The translations under genes and the position numbers were made by a program. A DNA stretch of 64,000 nt from Rhynchopus euleeides (Eukaryota; Euglenozoa; Diplonemea; Diplonemida; Diplonemidae). Positions 54,002 to 64,000 of this stretch are shown here, piece by piece (position 1 is the first letter of the stretch; the number at the start of each line of letters is the position of its first letter). The DNA lies in assembly GCA_963210315.1 (NCBI GenBank), contig OY723254.1, positions 372,001 through 436,000 on the forward strand. The letters are read 5' to 3'. The notes below the pieces were generated by a model, which ran no database searches, was not told the origin of the DNA, and saw only the letters and a list, made by a program, of their open reading frames with translations.

Positions 54002-55267
54002 ACACACACACACACACACCCTGAGAGGGGGCCGCGGGAGGCCCGCCCACGCATCCCCGAGGACACAGCCCCGGGGCTCACCCTCTACTTCGACGGCGGA
54101 GCAAGGGACAACGGCACCCCCTTCGCCCTGGCGGGTGCAGGTGCGGTGCTCTACCGAGACGGCCTCAAGGTGTCGGAAGAGATCCTCCCTCTGCTGAACG
54201 TACGCAGCAACAACATCGCTGAGTACGAAGGGGTTCGAGCGGGCCTACGGCTGCTCAGAAGGGGCGACCCGCCCCCTGAGGGGAACGTTACGGTGCGGGG
54301 TGACTCGCAGGTGGTGCTGCGACACCTAAAAGGGGAAGCGGTTTGCCGCGATAAATCCCTCCGCCCCCTCTTCCTCAGCACGGCACGGCTGGCTGCCGAC
54401 CTCGGGCCCCGGATCACCCTTACGTATGAGCACGTGAAAAGGGAGCTCAACGTCGATGCGGACGCCCTCAGCAACGCCGCCATGGACGAGGCTGAGAGGC
54501 AGGGGGAGACCTCGCAGGAGCAGCTGCGGCAGGACTTCGCAGCCTTCCAGAAGAGCATCCTGGGCAAGGCTCACTCGTTGAGGCAGCTCTGCGAGGTGGT
54601 GCGCAAGACTTCCAAGCAACCATGGCACTGTGGCCACACTGCGAGCTCCACTGTCCTCACCGCGATCGGGGGAACCGTGGCAGGGGGCCTGTCCAGGAGA
54701 GCCCAGCTCAGCCCAGCCACCGAGTCGGTGATGCGCAGCCTCCAAGCGCACACGGCAGGCCCGGGCTTGAACCAGCGGGACACAGCCTTCCACTCCCGCG
54801 GCATGGCGTGGGCCGCAACCTTCGCACCGCAGCCCCACTACCCAGAGGGGTGGCAGCAAGCGGCCCAGCAATGGACTGCCAGCAGCCGGCAAGCCAACGC
54901 CCGGACAGGACGGTCATGGGAACGACGGGGCGCTGCTCCCCGGACTGCCCCCCCTGGAGCCAGACGGAACGCGAAGATGCTTACCTGCGCTCTGCACTGG
55001 AAACCCCGCTGCGTGGACTGCCGGCGCCGGCGCCTCTCGGAAGAGGACTGCTGCCGGGACCACCACGGGAAGAACGACGGCTTGCAAGTCACCATGGAAT
55101 TTTGCAAGACGCATCGCATGGGCCGGTGCGGGGACTGCCACAGCAGTGCGAAATCACTCACACACTGTTGCGGCACGCACCACGCTGGCTATGCCTCACG
55201 CCCTCCTCGGAGTGGCACTGAGTTGGCCCCACACTCTAACCCGAGTGGGGCATCCGCTGTGACGTAG
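53990..55267 (+). CDS. RNase H domain plus duplicated Cys/His motif, 5' end missing
   Basis: Open from 53990 with no ATG before the domain, so the start has been lost or lies in another exon. RNase H is complete: YFDGGARDNG (first Asp), NIAEYEGVRAGL (Glu), VRGDSQVVLRHLKGE (second Asp), VDADALSNAAMD (third Asp), giving the D-E-D-D set. After a 160-residue Ala/Gln-rich linker come two copies of a strict pattern, C-x2-H-x4-C-x2-C-x9-CC-x2-HH (CALHWKPRCVDC ... CCRDHH and CKTHRMGRCGDC ... CCGTHH), likely zinc-binding. RNase H followed by zinc fingers is seen at the end of Ingi/L1Tc-type LINEs, so a 5'-truncated LINE is possible; no reverse transcriptase is adjacent. The pattern itself is not one I recognise. 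Confidence 0.75.
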   Translation, partial: NFITTHTHTHPERGPREARPRIPEDTAPGLTLYFDGGARDNGTPFALAGAGAVLYRDGLKVSEEILPLLNVRSNNIAEYEGVRAGLRLLRRGDPPPEGNVTVRGDSQVVLRHLKGEAVCRDKSLRPLFLSTARLAADLGPRITLTYEHVKRELNVDADALSNAAMDEAERQGETSQEQLRQDFAAFQKSILGKAHSLRQLCEVVRKTSKQPWHCGHTASSTVLTAIGGTVAGGLSRRAQLSPATESVMRSLQAHTAGPGLNQRDTAFHSRGMAWAATFAPQPHYPEGWQQAAQQWTASSRQANARTGRSWERRGAAPRTAPPGARRNAKMLTCALHWKPRCVDCRRRRLSEEDCCRDHHGKNDGLQVTMEFCKTHRMGRCGDCHSSAKSLTHCCGTHHAGYASRPPRSGTELAPHSNPSGASAVT

Positions 55268-56845
55268 GGGTGGGCGGGGAGTGGGCACAGATCCGCGCAG
55301 GGTTACCCACTTAAAACCACTATCACTACACACACACACACACCGCGCCTTGCTATCGGGGCGTGTGAAGTGTTCGCAAAAGATCCGCGACGGTGAAGAA
55401 GATTTTCCTGATATGGCGAACGCCGAGCTGCCAAAAACAATACAACAATCGCCCGAGCCGGAGAAACGCAGAGCCGTAGGCATCGAGTCATCCTCATATG
55501 GGTTGGCCCCACCATCCTCAAAGGAATACAGCAAAGAAGAAAAATAGGCGACCAGGCTCGTTAGAAACTGATCCTCCTGACTGAACACAAGGCGCCCTTT
55601 TTGGATCATGCAGGAAAAACAGACACGATATACTTACACCTGATTGCCGTTGCGACGTGAGGGAACAAAGCGGATTGGCGACTACTGCGGAGAGGAAGGC
55701 ATTTTTTTTGGTTCAGGTTCACGGAAATAAAGGTGTGGGAGGTAGCGAAGGATAAGCAGAAGCAGGAGGAAGCTTGATCACCCTTCACCCAAGACAAACA
55801 GGGGGGGGTTTGATCGTCGAGAGGGAATGGAAAAGTAAATCTCCCAGCACCTTCTCGCAATGTTAGTCCTTTTTGTAGTCACTACACCAGATATGTTGTA
55901 CAAGGCAGATCAATGCACAACGGGAGGGTGTGTAGCAGTTGTCTGTCAGTGGCTTGGTGGTTGGACCGCAATACACACACAAACAGGGGGGGGGGGTTAC
56001 GAAGAATACCCCTGTGACATTTGGGCTCTGCGTGCGGAAGCACGCAATTTAAACATACACATTGCTCCCTACGCCGCTCGCTGTTCCTCACCCGATGAGC
56101 ACGCCTTGATTCCTACACCTGCGGCAACGGCCCTCTGGAAAGATATGACGTTGCCATCGTGTGCAGGGGGTGGGGGGGGAAGGAGGGGAGGGCGCACAGT
56201 GCATCAATTTTTTTTAAAATCCTCATCATTTTGAAGCAAAACCGACACACCCACACGTGAGGTTCCAACCCCCCCTCCCCTCAAACTGTCGAAAACAAGC
56301 AAAGAAGCGCACAAGGCGTGGGGGCAAAAGACTCAAGGCATGTTTTGAGGAGCAGGCCGAGAGTTGCCAGACGAGAGGAGTGAGGAGATGGGAGAGATTC
56401 CACACCGCCTGTGTATTCGAATTCAAAATTCCACTCACGCACGGGGCGGATTGGAGGAGGGTCGAGGAGCACTGCAGGGGGATGTGGTGCGGCCGCAGCG
56501 CACAATTCTTCTGAGAAAGCGGGGGTGCGCATCCGGCCGGTGCAGCGAGCCGTAAACACCCACACGGCAGGCAAGCTCTTATTGAGGAATGCAGGTCGCA
56601 CCCCGAGCGAGCTCTGATGCTGACTCCATACAACAGCAAGCCTCTCAGGCAGAGGCTCTCCTCCCCGCTGGTTATACGCCTATCCCAAAAGCATCCTGCA
56701 CTCTCCCACACACACCCCTTGCGCCAGCGCAGGGATGTGTGTGGGACAATGCAGGACAGTCACGCCTCACAGGGATCCACCGGCCGCAGAGCTCTTGCGC
56801 AGCTGCACGCCTCCACAACACACAGCACGCAAAGTGTGCGTGTGT
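55268..56845. other. Spacer with a dispersed-repeat copy at 55801-55886
   Basis: The repeat pairs with 9026-9108. A CA run at 55329-55343, a G run at 55986-55995 and a T run at 56206-56213. Possibly the 3' part of the RNase H element. No gene seen. Confidence 0.5.
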
Positions 56846-57107
56846 GGTTATCAAGTTTTAAGGCGGTGTCGCCCTGCACGGGCAGTAGCACCTCCCCTTC
56901 AGTATCGCACTCCCGAAGGATTCCCCAACACGACGTGACACCGGTTTCGACGCGTACTCTTCGTACCCCTCCCCCCGGCCGCGTCTCTTCAGCGAAGAAC
57001 CGGGGATAATCGGACCAGGGCTAGCTAAACCCTGGTGGTGTCACGGGTGGGGTTGGAGAGGGAGAAAAGGAAGAAATGAAGTTGCGAAAAAGTCAAACAC
57101 TGACACG
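56846..57107 (-). repeat. 350-bp dispersed repeat, copy 4 first part (reverse), split by an insertion
   Basis: Runs from GGTTATCAAGTTTTAAGG to AACACTGACACG; the rest of the unit is at 61341-61432. TG-rich sequence lies on the outer side of both parts (56836-56845; 61440-61460). Confidence 0.92.
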
Positions 57108-57235
57108 GGGGGCCCTCGCTACCAGTCACGGGTCGTCACGGCTCGTCAGTGAGTCAGGGGGCTTTTTTGGCTGGCCTGGGGAGAAGGGTGAATTTTCAGG
57201 TTTTTGGCTGACTACGAGTCACTACGAGTCACTTG

Positions 57236-57332
57236 ACTGGTAGCGAGGCCGGTCTGGAACTCCGGGTGGGGACTTGGCACAATATGAGAAAATTCCACCC
57301 AGAGGTCCAGACCGGCCTCGCTACCAGTCACG
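57236..57332. repeat. Inner inverted repeat next to the satellite
   Basis: CTGGTAGCGAGGCCGGTCTGG and its complement flank a 50-bp centre. Outside it GAGTCACTACGAGTCAC is also mirrored. Probably a smaller related element nested in the larger one. Confidence 0.75.
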
Positions 57333-57389
57333 TGACTCGTAGTGACTCGTAGTGACTCACAGTGGTCCCCACCTCCTGTAGGGGCACTC

Positions 57390-60119
57390 CCCGATTCCCC
57401 CCAGCAAATTAGTGTACTTGGTTGATTCCCCCCGATTCCCCCCAGTACATTGTCGTACTTGGACGATTCCCCCCGATTCCCCCCAGTACATTGTCATACT
57501 TGGACGATTCCCCCCGATTCCCCCCAGTACATTGTCGTACTTGGACGATTCCCCCCGATTCCCCCCAGTACAGTGTCGTACTTGGACGATTCCCCCCGAT
57601 TTCCCCCAGTACATTGTCATACTTGGACGATTCCCCCCGATTTCCCCCAGTACATTGTCGTACTTGGACGATTCCCCCCGATTTCCCCCAGTACATTGTC
57701 GTACTTGGACGATTCCCCCCGATTCCCCCCAGTACAGTGTCGTACTTGGACGATTCCCCCCGATTTCCCCCAGTACATTGTCGTACTTGGACGATTCCCC
57801 CCGATTCCCCCCAGTACATTGTCGTACTTGGACGATTCCCCCCGATTCCCCCCAGTACAGTGTCGTACTTGGACGATTCCCCCCGATTTCCCCCAGTACA
57901 TTGTCATACTTGGACAATTCCCCCCGATTCCCCCCAGTACATTGTCGTACTTGGACGATTCCCCCCGATTTCCCCCAGTACATTGTCGTACTTGGACGAT
58001 TCCCCCCGATTCCCCCCAGTACATTGTCGTACTTGGACGATTCCCCCCGATTCCCCCCAGTACAGTGTCGTACTTGGACGATTCCCCCCGATTTCCCCCA
58101 GTACATTGTCATACTTGGACGATTCCCCCCGATTCCCCCCAGTACATTGTCGTACTTGGACGATTCCCCCCGATTTCCCCCAGTACATTGTCGTACTTGG
58201 ACGATTCCCCCCGATTCCCCCCAGTACATTGTCGTACTTGGACGATTCCCCCCGATTCCCCCCAGTACATTGTCGTACTTGGACGATTCCCCCCGATTCC
58301 CCCCAGTACATTGTCGTACTTGGACGATTCCCCCCGATTTCCCCCAGTACATTGTCGTACTTGGACGATTCCCCCCGATTTCCCCCAGTACATTGTCGTA
58401 CTTGGACGATTCCCCCCGATTCCCCCCAGTACATTGTCGTACTTGGACGATTCCCCCCGATTCCCCCCAGTACATTGTCATACTTGGACGATTCCCCCCG
58501 ATTCCCCCCAGTACATTGTCATACTTGGACGATTCCCCCCGATTCCCCCCAGTACATTGTTATACTTGGACGATTCCCCCCGATTCCCCCCAGTACATTG
58601 TCGTACTTGGACGATTCCCCCCGATTCCCCCCAGTACAGTGTCGTACTTGGACGATTCCCCCCGATTCCCCCCAGTACATTGTCGTACTTGGACGATTCC
58701 CCCCGATTCCCCCCAGTACATTGTCATACTTGGACGATTCCCCCCGATTCCCCCCAGTACATTGTCATACTTGGACGATTCCCCCCGATTCCCCCCAGTA
58801 CATTGTCGTACTTGGACGATTCCCCCCGATTCCCCCCAGTACATTGTCATACTTGGACGATTCCCCCCGATTCCCCCCAGTACATTGTCATACTTGGACG
58901 ATTCCCCCCGATTCCCCCCAGTACATTGTCGTACTTGGACGATTCCCCCCGATTCCCCCCAGTACATTGTCGTACTTGGACGATTCCCCCCGATTCCCCC
59001 CAGTACATTGTCGTACTTGGACGATTCCCCCCGATTCCCCCCAGTACATTGTCGTACTTGGACGATTCCCCCCGATTCCCCCCAGTACAGTGTCGTACTT
59101 GGACGATTCCCCCCGATTCCCCCCAGTACATTGTCGTACTTGGACGATTCCCCCCGATTCCCCCCAGTACAGTGTCGTACTTGGACGATTCCCCCCGATT
59201 TCCCCCAGTACATTGTCATACTTGGACGATTCCCCCCGATTCCCCCCAGTACATTGTCATACTTGGACGATTCCCCCCGATTCCCCCCAGTACATTGTCA
59301 TACTTGGACGATTCCCCCCGATTCCCCCCAGTACATTGTCATACTTGGACGATTCCCCCCGATTCCCCCCAGTACATTGTCGTACTTGGACGATTCCCCC
59401 CGATTCCCCCCAGTACATTGTCATACTTGGACGATTCCCCCCGATTCCCCCCAGTACATTGTCGTACTTGGACGATTCCCCCCGATTCCCCCCAGTACAT
59501 TGTCGTACTTGGACGATTCCCCCCGATTCCCCCCAGTACAGTGTCGTACTTGGACGATTCCCCCCGATTCCCCCCAGTACATTGTCGTACTTGGACGATT
59601 CCCCCCGATTCCCCCCAGTACAGTGTCGTACTTGGACGATTCCCCCCGATTTCCCCCAGTACATTGTCATACTTGGACGATTCCCCCCGATTCCCCCCAG
59701 TACATTGTCATACTTGGACGATTCCCCCCGATTCCCCCCAGTACATTGTCATACTTGGACGATTCCCCCCGATTCCCCCCAGTACATTGTCATACTTGGA
59801 CGATTCCCCCCGATTCCCCCCAGTACATTGTCGTACTTGGACGATTCCCCCCGATTCCCCCCAGTACATTGTCATACTTGGACGATTCCCCCCGATTCCC
59901 CCCAGTACATTGTCATACTTGGACGATTCCCCCCGATTCCCCCCAGTACATTGTCGTACTTGGACGATTCCCCCCGATTCCCCCCAGTACATTGTCATAC
60001 TTGGACGATTCCCCCCGATTCCCCCCAGTACATTGTCATACTTGGACGATTCCCCCCGATTCCCCCCAGTACATTGTTATACTTGGACGATTCCCCCCGA
60101 TTCCCCCCAGTACATTGTA
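57390..60119 (+). repeat. 41-bp satellite array, about 66 copies
   Basis: Unit: two GATTCCCCCC blocks, then AGTACATTGTCGTACTTGGAC. Variants are limited to GTC[G/A]TAC, ACA[T/G]TG and GATT[C/T]CCCCC. No stop codon arises in any forward frame; because 41 is not a multiple of three, each frame cycles through the same 41-residue product, giving three overlapping open frames of over 900 codons. No start context or composition supports translation. Variants are arranged in local blocks, as expected from recent unequal exchange. Confidence 0.97.
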
Positions 60120-61340
60120 AAGGCGTTCGTGGGGGGAATCCACCAAGTACACCAATGTCCCGGGGGGGATTGACAGGACATCCCCTGCCGGTCGGTTGTC
60201 CTGGTAAGCGTGGGCCATAGCAACCCGGAACCACAGTGCGTCGTGGGACGTTGGGGGTCCTCGCGCCGAGTCACTGTGAGTCACGAGTCGTCAGTTTTCA
60301 GCCAAACATGGCTGACTTCTCACTTTTTATCACTCGGCGAGGGCCCCCGTTGTGGGCCTCCCTGTTGAGGCGGCGCAGCTTCTCCCGTAGACGACGGATA
60401 CCATCCTGCTTCGCGGCCTGCTGTACTCGCGTCGTAGCCGTCCCCCGTGCCTCCTTCCTGCTCCGTGCCTCCGTGAGCGCGGGGTGGGCCTACCACGCCG
60501 CTCAGCTCGCTTCTGACCAGGCGCACCATCGCCTCGGGGATCAGCCCCTCCGACGTTGTCCCTTAATACACTTCGCCTCCCCGTGCAGCGGGAACCGTCT
60601 CCTGCACCGATGTCCCACATTGGCCTTGGTGTCCGCACCCCCGCCATCGCCTTCACCAGCTTCTCCATGAAGCCGACCGCGAGGGGGGTGAAGGTAGCGC
60701 GTCGATGACCTCCGGGCCGTCCTCCAGCGCCCCTCTACGGGCGGATTTGGAGGGTGGCCCGGAGTCGGCGGTGTTGGACATCGGTGCGGGTGGATCGGCT
60801 CTGTACTCCGAGTCGCGGACCCACTCTAGACGAAGAGGGTGTCGCGGCCGTGTGGGGAACCAAAAACCTGGTGAAGGTTAGTGCCGAACGCCATGACAGC
60901 CTCGCCCGCCTGGAACACGTTGCGCCGTGACTGATTGCCTTGACCCACCCACCAAGGGGCCCCTGCACGTGCCTCCGGTACTGCGCCCCTGCTGGCCTCC
61001 TGTGTCCGACCGCCACGAGCTGCACTTGTGGTGTCGGCCAGCCGTACCACTGGCTCTTCGGACCACACACCTGCATGCGTGGGACCAGGGGGTTCCCTCC
61101 CCAGGGACGTCCGAGTCTCGTCGTTCGCAGTAGCACGTGGGATTTTCTCTGAAATTTGCACCAAATCGCCATGTTGTGAGTCAACCCTTCGATCTGAGCC
61201 ACACCGAGATCGTCTTTTTCGAGAATCGGGGTCCAAATACGCTCCCCAGGCTAGGGACCCCCCAACTCCCCACACTCTTTTTTTGGGCGTTTTTCCGCTC
61301 ATTTTTTCTCACTTTTTCTCACTCGGTAGCGAGGGCCCCC

Positions 61341-61432
61341 ACGTGAAATCAATAAAAAAGGCGGTATATATCGCCCCCTTGCTGCGACAAAGACACTAAA
61401 TAGTCAGGCCGCTCCAGGAGTCTTGAGGGCTT
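61341..61432 (-). repeat. 350-bp dispersed repeat, copy 4 second part
   Basis: Resumes at ACGTGAAATCAATAAAAAAG directly after the inserted element (the first ACG is the target duplication) and ends TCTTGAGGGCTT. Confidence 0.92.
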
Positions 61433-61582
61433 GAGCAAAGTGTGCGTGTGTGCGTGCGGGGGAAACGTCGGCGGCTGCACCTTGCCTGTTGGGTACTGTG
61501 TCTGTGCATCACCCCATCGTGGGATAGAGGCAATGAGAGAGAGAGAAACAGTCGTGACGCTTGATTTGGTGTACACTTTAAC

Positions 61583-62633
61583 CCTTTAGGGACCACGGGG
61601 GGGTTAATTAATTTTCGAGATTTCGGGTTTCACACCGCGACCGTGAGTAAGTTGGACGGATTTTGGTGTTTTTCAAGATTTCTTTTGATGGTGAAATCGG
61701 TTGTCGCAATTATATTCAAGACAACCAAACAAAGTTCCCGGAAAATTATTTTTTCCATTTCCCCGGCAGTGACAAAGTGCACACCGTGAAAACACCCTGA
61801 AATCCTGAAAAATCGCGTGTGGCCTTGGCAACCCAAATATACTGTGTATCCGGAACCCATTCAGGGCCCACTGTTGCTTTCTCGATCACAGTGGTCAAAA
61901 CTCTACTCTCGGTGGCCAAACAATCGCCAAATGGTGGAGTTCAAAGCATGTTACTGCTGATCGCAAAAACCAAAGATTTTCGAGGGTTTTCCAGGGTACG
62001 TAGATGCAGGCTATATAGGGGCCTGTATAGGTGGGTGGTCGGTGTGGGTGAGGGGGGCCAACTTGACTTCTGCAGTCCAGTGGGACGGAACAACGTCTTT
62101 TTTCAAAAAATTTGTTGTCGTGAAATGCGCTGTTCGTGCCATGTTCGAGACTGCCAGAGTTGTTGAACAAAAATATTGCCCTCCCTTGACAAACGGGACA
62201 GCCAAGTCCCTGGTTAATTAGCATTCCTGGTCATGGGGTCTGGGTGTCGTCACCCCCACCGGGCCACTTTCAGCCTCACGAATCCGTGCGAAACGGCGAA
62301 TTTCGGACAGATTCAGCCCAGAACAATTCCAGGAAAAAAAATCAATCAAAAAGTTCAAGTTCGCAACATGTTACTTGGTCTTGACATTTTTTTCTCGTTT
62401 TCCCAAAAAATGGCCCAAAATCAGAACTCTCGAATTTTCGTGGTTTCCCCTCTGGTGGGAACATGAATTCTGTAAACCAGCAGGTCCAAACACGCATGTT
62501 CGTGGAATGTTTTTCACCAGCCCTTTTCACCATAAAAAAAATCTTCAAAAAGGTGACATTCAAAGGAACTTACCTCCCAACCCCATTTTTTTTGCATTTT
62601 CCACGCATATATGCGTGGTTGGTCCCTAAAGGG
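61583..62633. mobile_element. piggyBac-like non-autonomous element with TTAA target
   Basis: Ends CCCTTTAGGGACCA and its complement TGGTCCCTAAAGGG, flanked by TTAA at 61579-61582 and 62634-62637. TTAA duplication and CCC...GGG ends are diagnostic of piggyBac. A palindrome CCACGCATATATGCGTGG lies just inside the right end. The interior is A/T-richer than the surroundings and shows no transposase frame. Confidence 0.82.
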
Positions 62634-62637
62634 TTAA

Positions 62638-63418
62638 GCATACGAGAGAGAGAGAGCGAGCGAGAGAGAGAGAGAGAGTCTGTATTCTGCCCTGGCGAGG
62701 CCCCACAGGAGACGTAATGATGTTTGTCCTACTGCTCTGAGTGGACACAAACCGGCCCGTTTTGCCGAGCCGAGAGGGGGCCTTAACCTCAAAAAAAGAG
62801 TGTTCACAATGTGAAGGTTCTGCGCTACGGTGGCAGAACTGCCCCGACCGCGAAGACCCCCACACACACACACACACCCCTCCCAAAAGAATTGTTTCTA
62901 GTTTCTTATGCACAGCAACAGCGGCAGCAGAGAGAGATAGAGAAAGAGAAGTATTGCGGCCCGTCCCCCCTGGGGAGAGCCGACAAAAGGGAGGGGGAGG
63001 GGGAGGGTGGGGGCTTTGTTATCCCTGATGGCGCAAAGGGGCACGGTCGTCCCCCACGCAGCGGCACAAGGTGCTGCTGGGTGGGGTGTTGCCTTCTTCA
63101 TAGCCAATGGGATGCCCGTCCACCCGCCTGTTGTATTCCGCCCAGCCCCGGATGGCAGAATTCAGCATTTATTTTTTGGTATCGACGACCACACCCGACG
63201 CGTGAGGGCGACCGGGAGTGACGTACACAGCATTTATTTTTTGGCTCGGGGAGTCGAGGGAAAATGTGGAAACCGCGCAGCCCGGCTGAACACAGTCTCA
63301 CACAGATGCCAGTTGTTCTCTTTGAGAAGAAGACTTGGTGTTCGCTACTGTGCGCACAAGCGGGTTTGAGGACACCCGCATCAGAAGAAGTACGTTTGAG
63401 TTTCAGAAAACGATTTTA
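62638..63418. other. Intergenic, GA and CA microsatellites
   Basis: (GA)n at 62643-62678, (CA)n at 62860-62876, GGGGGA tract near 62990. ATTTATTTTTTGG occurs twice (63168, 63233). No gene. Confidence 0.55.
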
Positions 63419-63514
63419 GGGGCCTTCGCTACCAGATGTGACTGAGCGAGAAAGTGAGTACCAGCCCACCTCCCCTCACCGACTGACGAGCTGTGGCTGG
63501 TAGCGACGGCCCCC
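63419..63514. mobile_element. 96-bp inverted-repeat element related to the 57108-61340 ends
   Basis: GGGGCCTTCGCTACCAG and its near-complement CTGGTAGCGACGGCCCCC. The flanking TTA and TTT could be a mutated 3-bp duplication. Likely a MITE of the same family as 27672-27779 and 57108-61340. Confidence 0.72.
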
Positions 63515-64000
63515 TTTGAACGCGACATTTTTTTTGTGACATGGTAACCCGGAAGGAACGTGGCAACCTCGAGAGGTAATGAAATGAGGGAGGGTGGGCC
63601 TAACGCAAGAAGAGCAGCAGTCCCGGATTTTTAGAACAAGACCCCCCCCCCCGATTCTTGACAAAGGAAACAACAGAAACGGTTGCCGTGGCGGGAGATA
63701 CCAGCCACCTCCCCGGACCTCGGATGTCCTGCCGCCTCCGATGAAACGACGTACGGCGGCAGGAAAGCGAACCGGCCTCTCACAATATGGGCCTGTGCCA
63801 CACAGGCACGGTTCGGACACAGCAGAGCGAAGGGAGGGTCCCCCCTGTGGGGGGATACAGGAGCACACGAACTGCGCTGATCTGCCCTGATACACAACTG
63901 ACAGCAAGGATATGGGGGGGGTTGCGGGGGCAGAACCAATATACAACACACAAAGACATGCGGGGCTGAAAGCCGCCGCAGAGATATATTCATTTCTGTT
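63515..64000. other. Intergenic, nothing supported
   Basis: A C run near 63643 and a G run near 63914; overlapping frames on both strands have no recognised features. Confidence 0.5.

Larger units (their letters stand above)
57108..61340. mobile_element. 4.2-kb inverted-repeat element with ACG target duplication, holding a satellite
   Basis: Ends GGGGGCCCTCGCTACC and its exact complement, with ACG at 57105-57107 and 61341-61343; the empty site is known from the other repeat copies (GACACGTGAAATC). The G-rich ends and 3-bp duplication resemble PIF/Harbinger. An inner hairpin (57236-57332), the 41-bp satellite (57390-60119) and about 1.2 kb of unique sequence make up the interior. Minus-strand frames in the unique part (60668-60330; 61302-60826) include KKRVWGVGGSLA, shared in part with the 35.0-kb locus, but no transposase is recognisable, so it is probably non-autonomous. 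Confidence 0.85.

Noticed and set aside
57390-60119. CRISPR-like array
   Set aside because: Units are contiguous 41-bp repeats with no unique spacers, in a eukaryotic transposon.
57412-60220. Three overlapping forward frames of over 900 codons
   Set aside because: They arise from the stop-free 41-bp satellite; no start context, no unique domain.
1-64000. tRNA, rRNA and spliced-leader RNA genes
   Set aside because: I looked for GTTCGA-type B boxes, rRNA landmarks and the TTCTGTACTTTATTG ending of euglenozoan leaders and found none.

Overview
The window comes from a GC-rich, repeat-laden nuclear genome of a single-celled eukaryote. Signs are spliceosomal introns, a histone deacetylase, a metacaspase-type protein (a family absent from animals), a ciliary-type BART-domain protein, many long G/C and CA/TG runs, and about a dozen transposable elements of several classes. 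All seven host genes I can support lie on the minus strand. Wherever I can place an intron its donor begins GTATG, and most introns are 98-129 nt. A tyrosine-recombinase retroelement has the domain order recombinase, reverse transcriptase, RNase H, as reported for VIPER of trypanosomatids. One-strand gene clusters, AG acceptors close to several start codons, and this element make Euglenozoa (perhaps a diplonemid) my best guess. This is inference: I found no spliced-leader RNA gene.

Layout. Positions 1-7.0 kb hold host genes: a BART-domain protein, a metacaspase homologue lacking its catalytic pair, and a class II-type histone deacetylase. From 7.1 to 40.8 kb lies a transposon island: a reverse transcriptase fragment between duplicated flanks, a small inverted-repeat element, a hAT transposon (about 11.5-14.3 kb), an element with GACTTTT-array ends (15.4-16.7 kb), the recombinase retroelement (16.7-21.2 kb) with a foldback element inside one terminal repeat, a gene-poor stretch (21.5-30.9 kb), an element with 377-bp tandem repeats (31.0-35.1 kb) and a Tc1/mariner-pogo-type element (35.4-38.8 kb).

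Positions 40.8-52.5 kb return to host genes. One appears to encode an SPX domain, a MAPK-like kinase and a terminal CVIM prenylation box in a single four-exon gene. Next come a repetitive coiled-coil protein whose intron carries a 2.85-kb transposon with three ORFs, a glutamine/serine-rich protein, and a small protein starting MGQCC. Positions 52.8-64 kb are repeats again: four copies of a 350-bp element always flanked by CA/TG runs, an RNase H reading frame with a duplicated Cys/His motif, a 41-bp satellite of about 66 copies inside a 4.2-kb element with a 3-bp target duplication, a piggyBac-like element and a small related inverted-repeat element.

The most notable host gene is the SPX-kinase. 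Its parts suggest inositol-pyrophosphate or phosphate sensing, kinase signalling and membrane anchoring in one polypeptide. The most notable mobile element is the 45.3-48.1 kb transposon, whose ORF set I cannot place in a named family.
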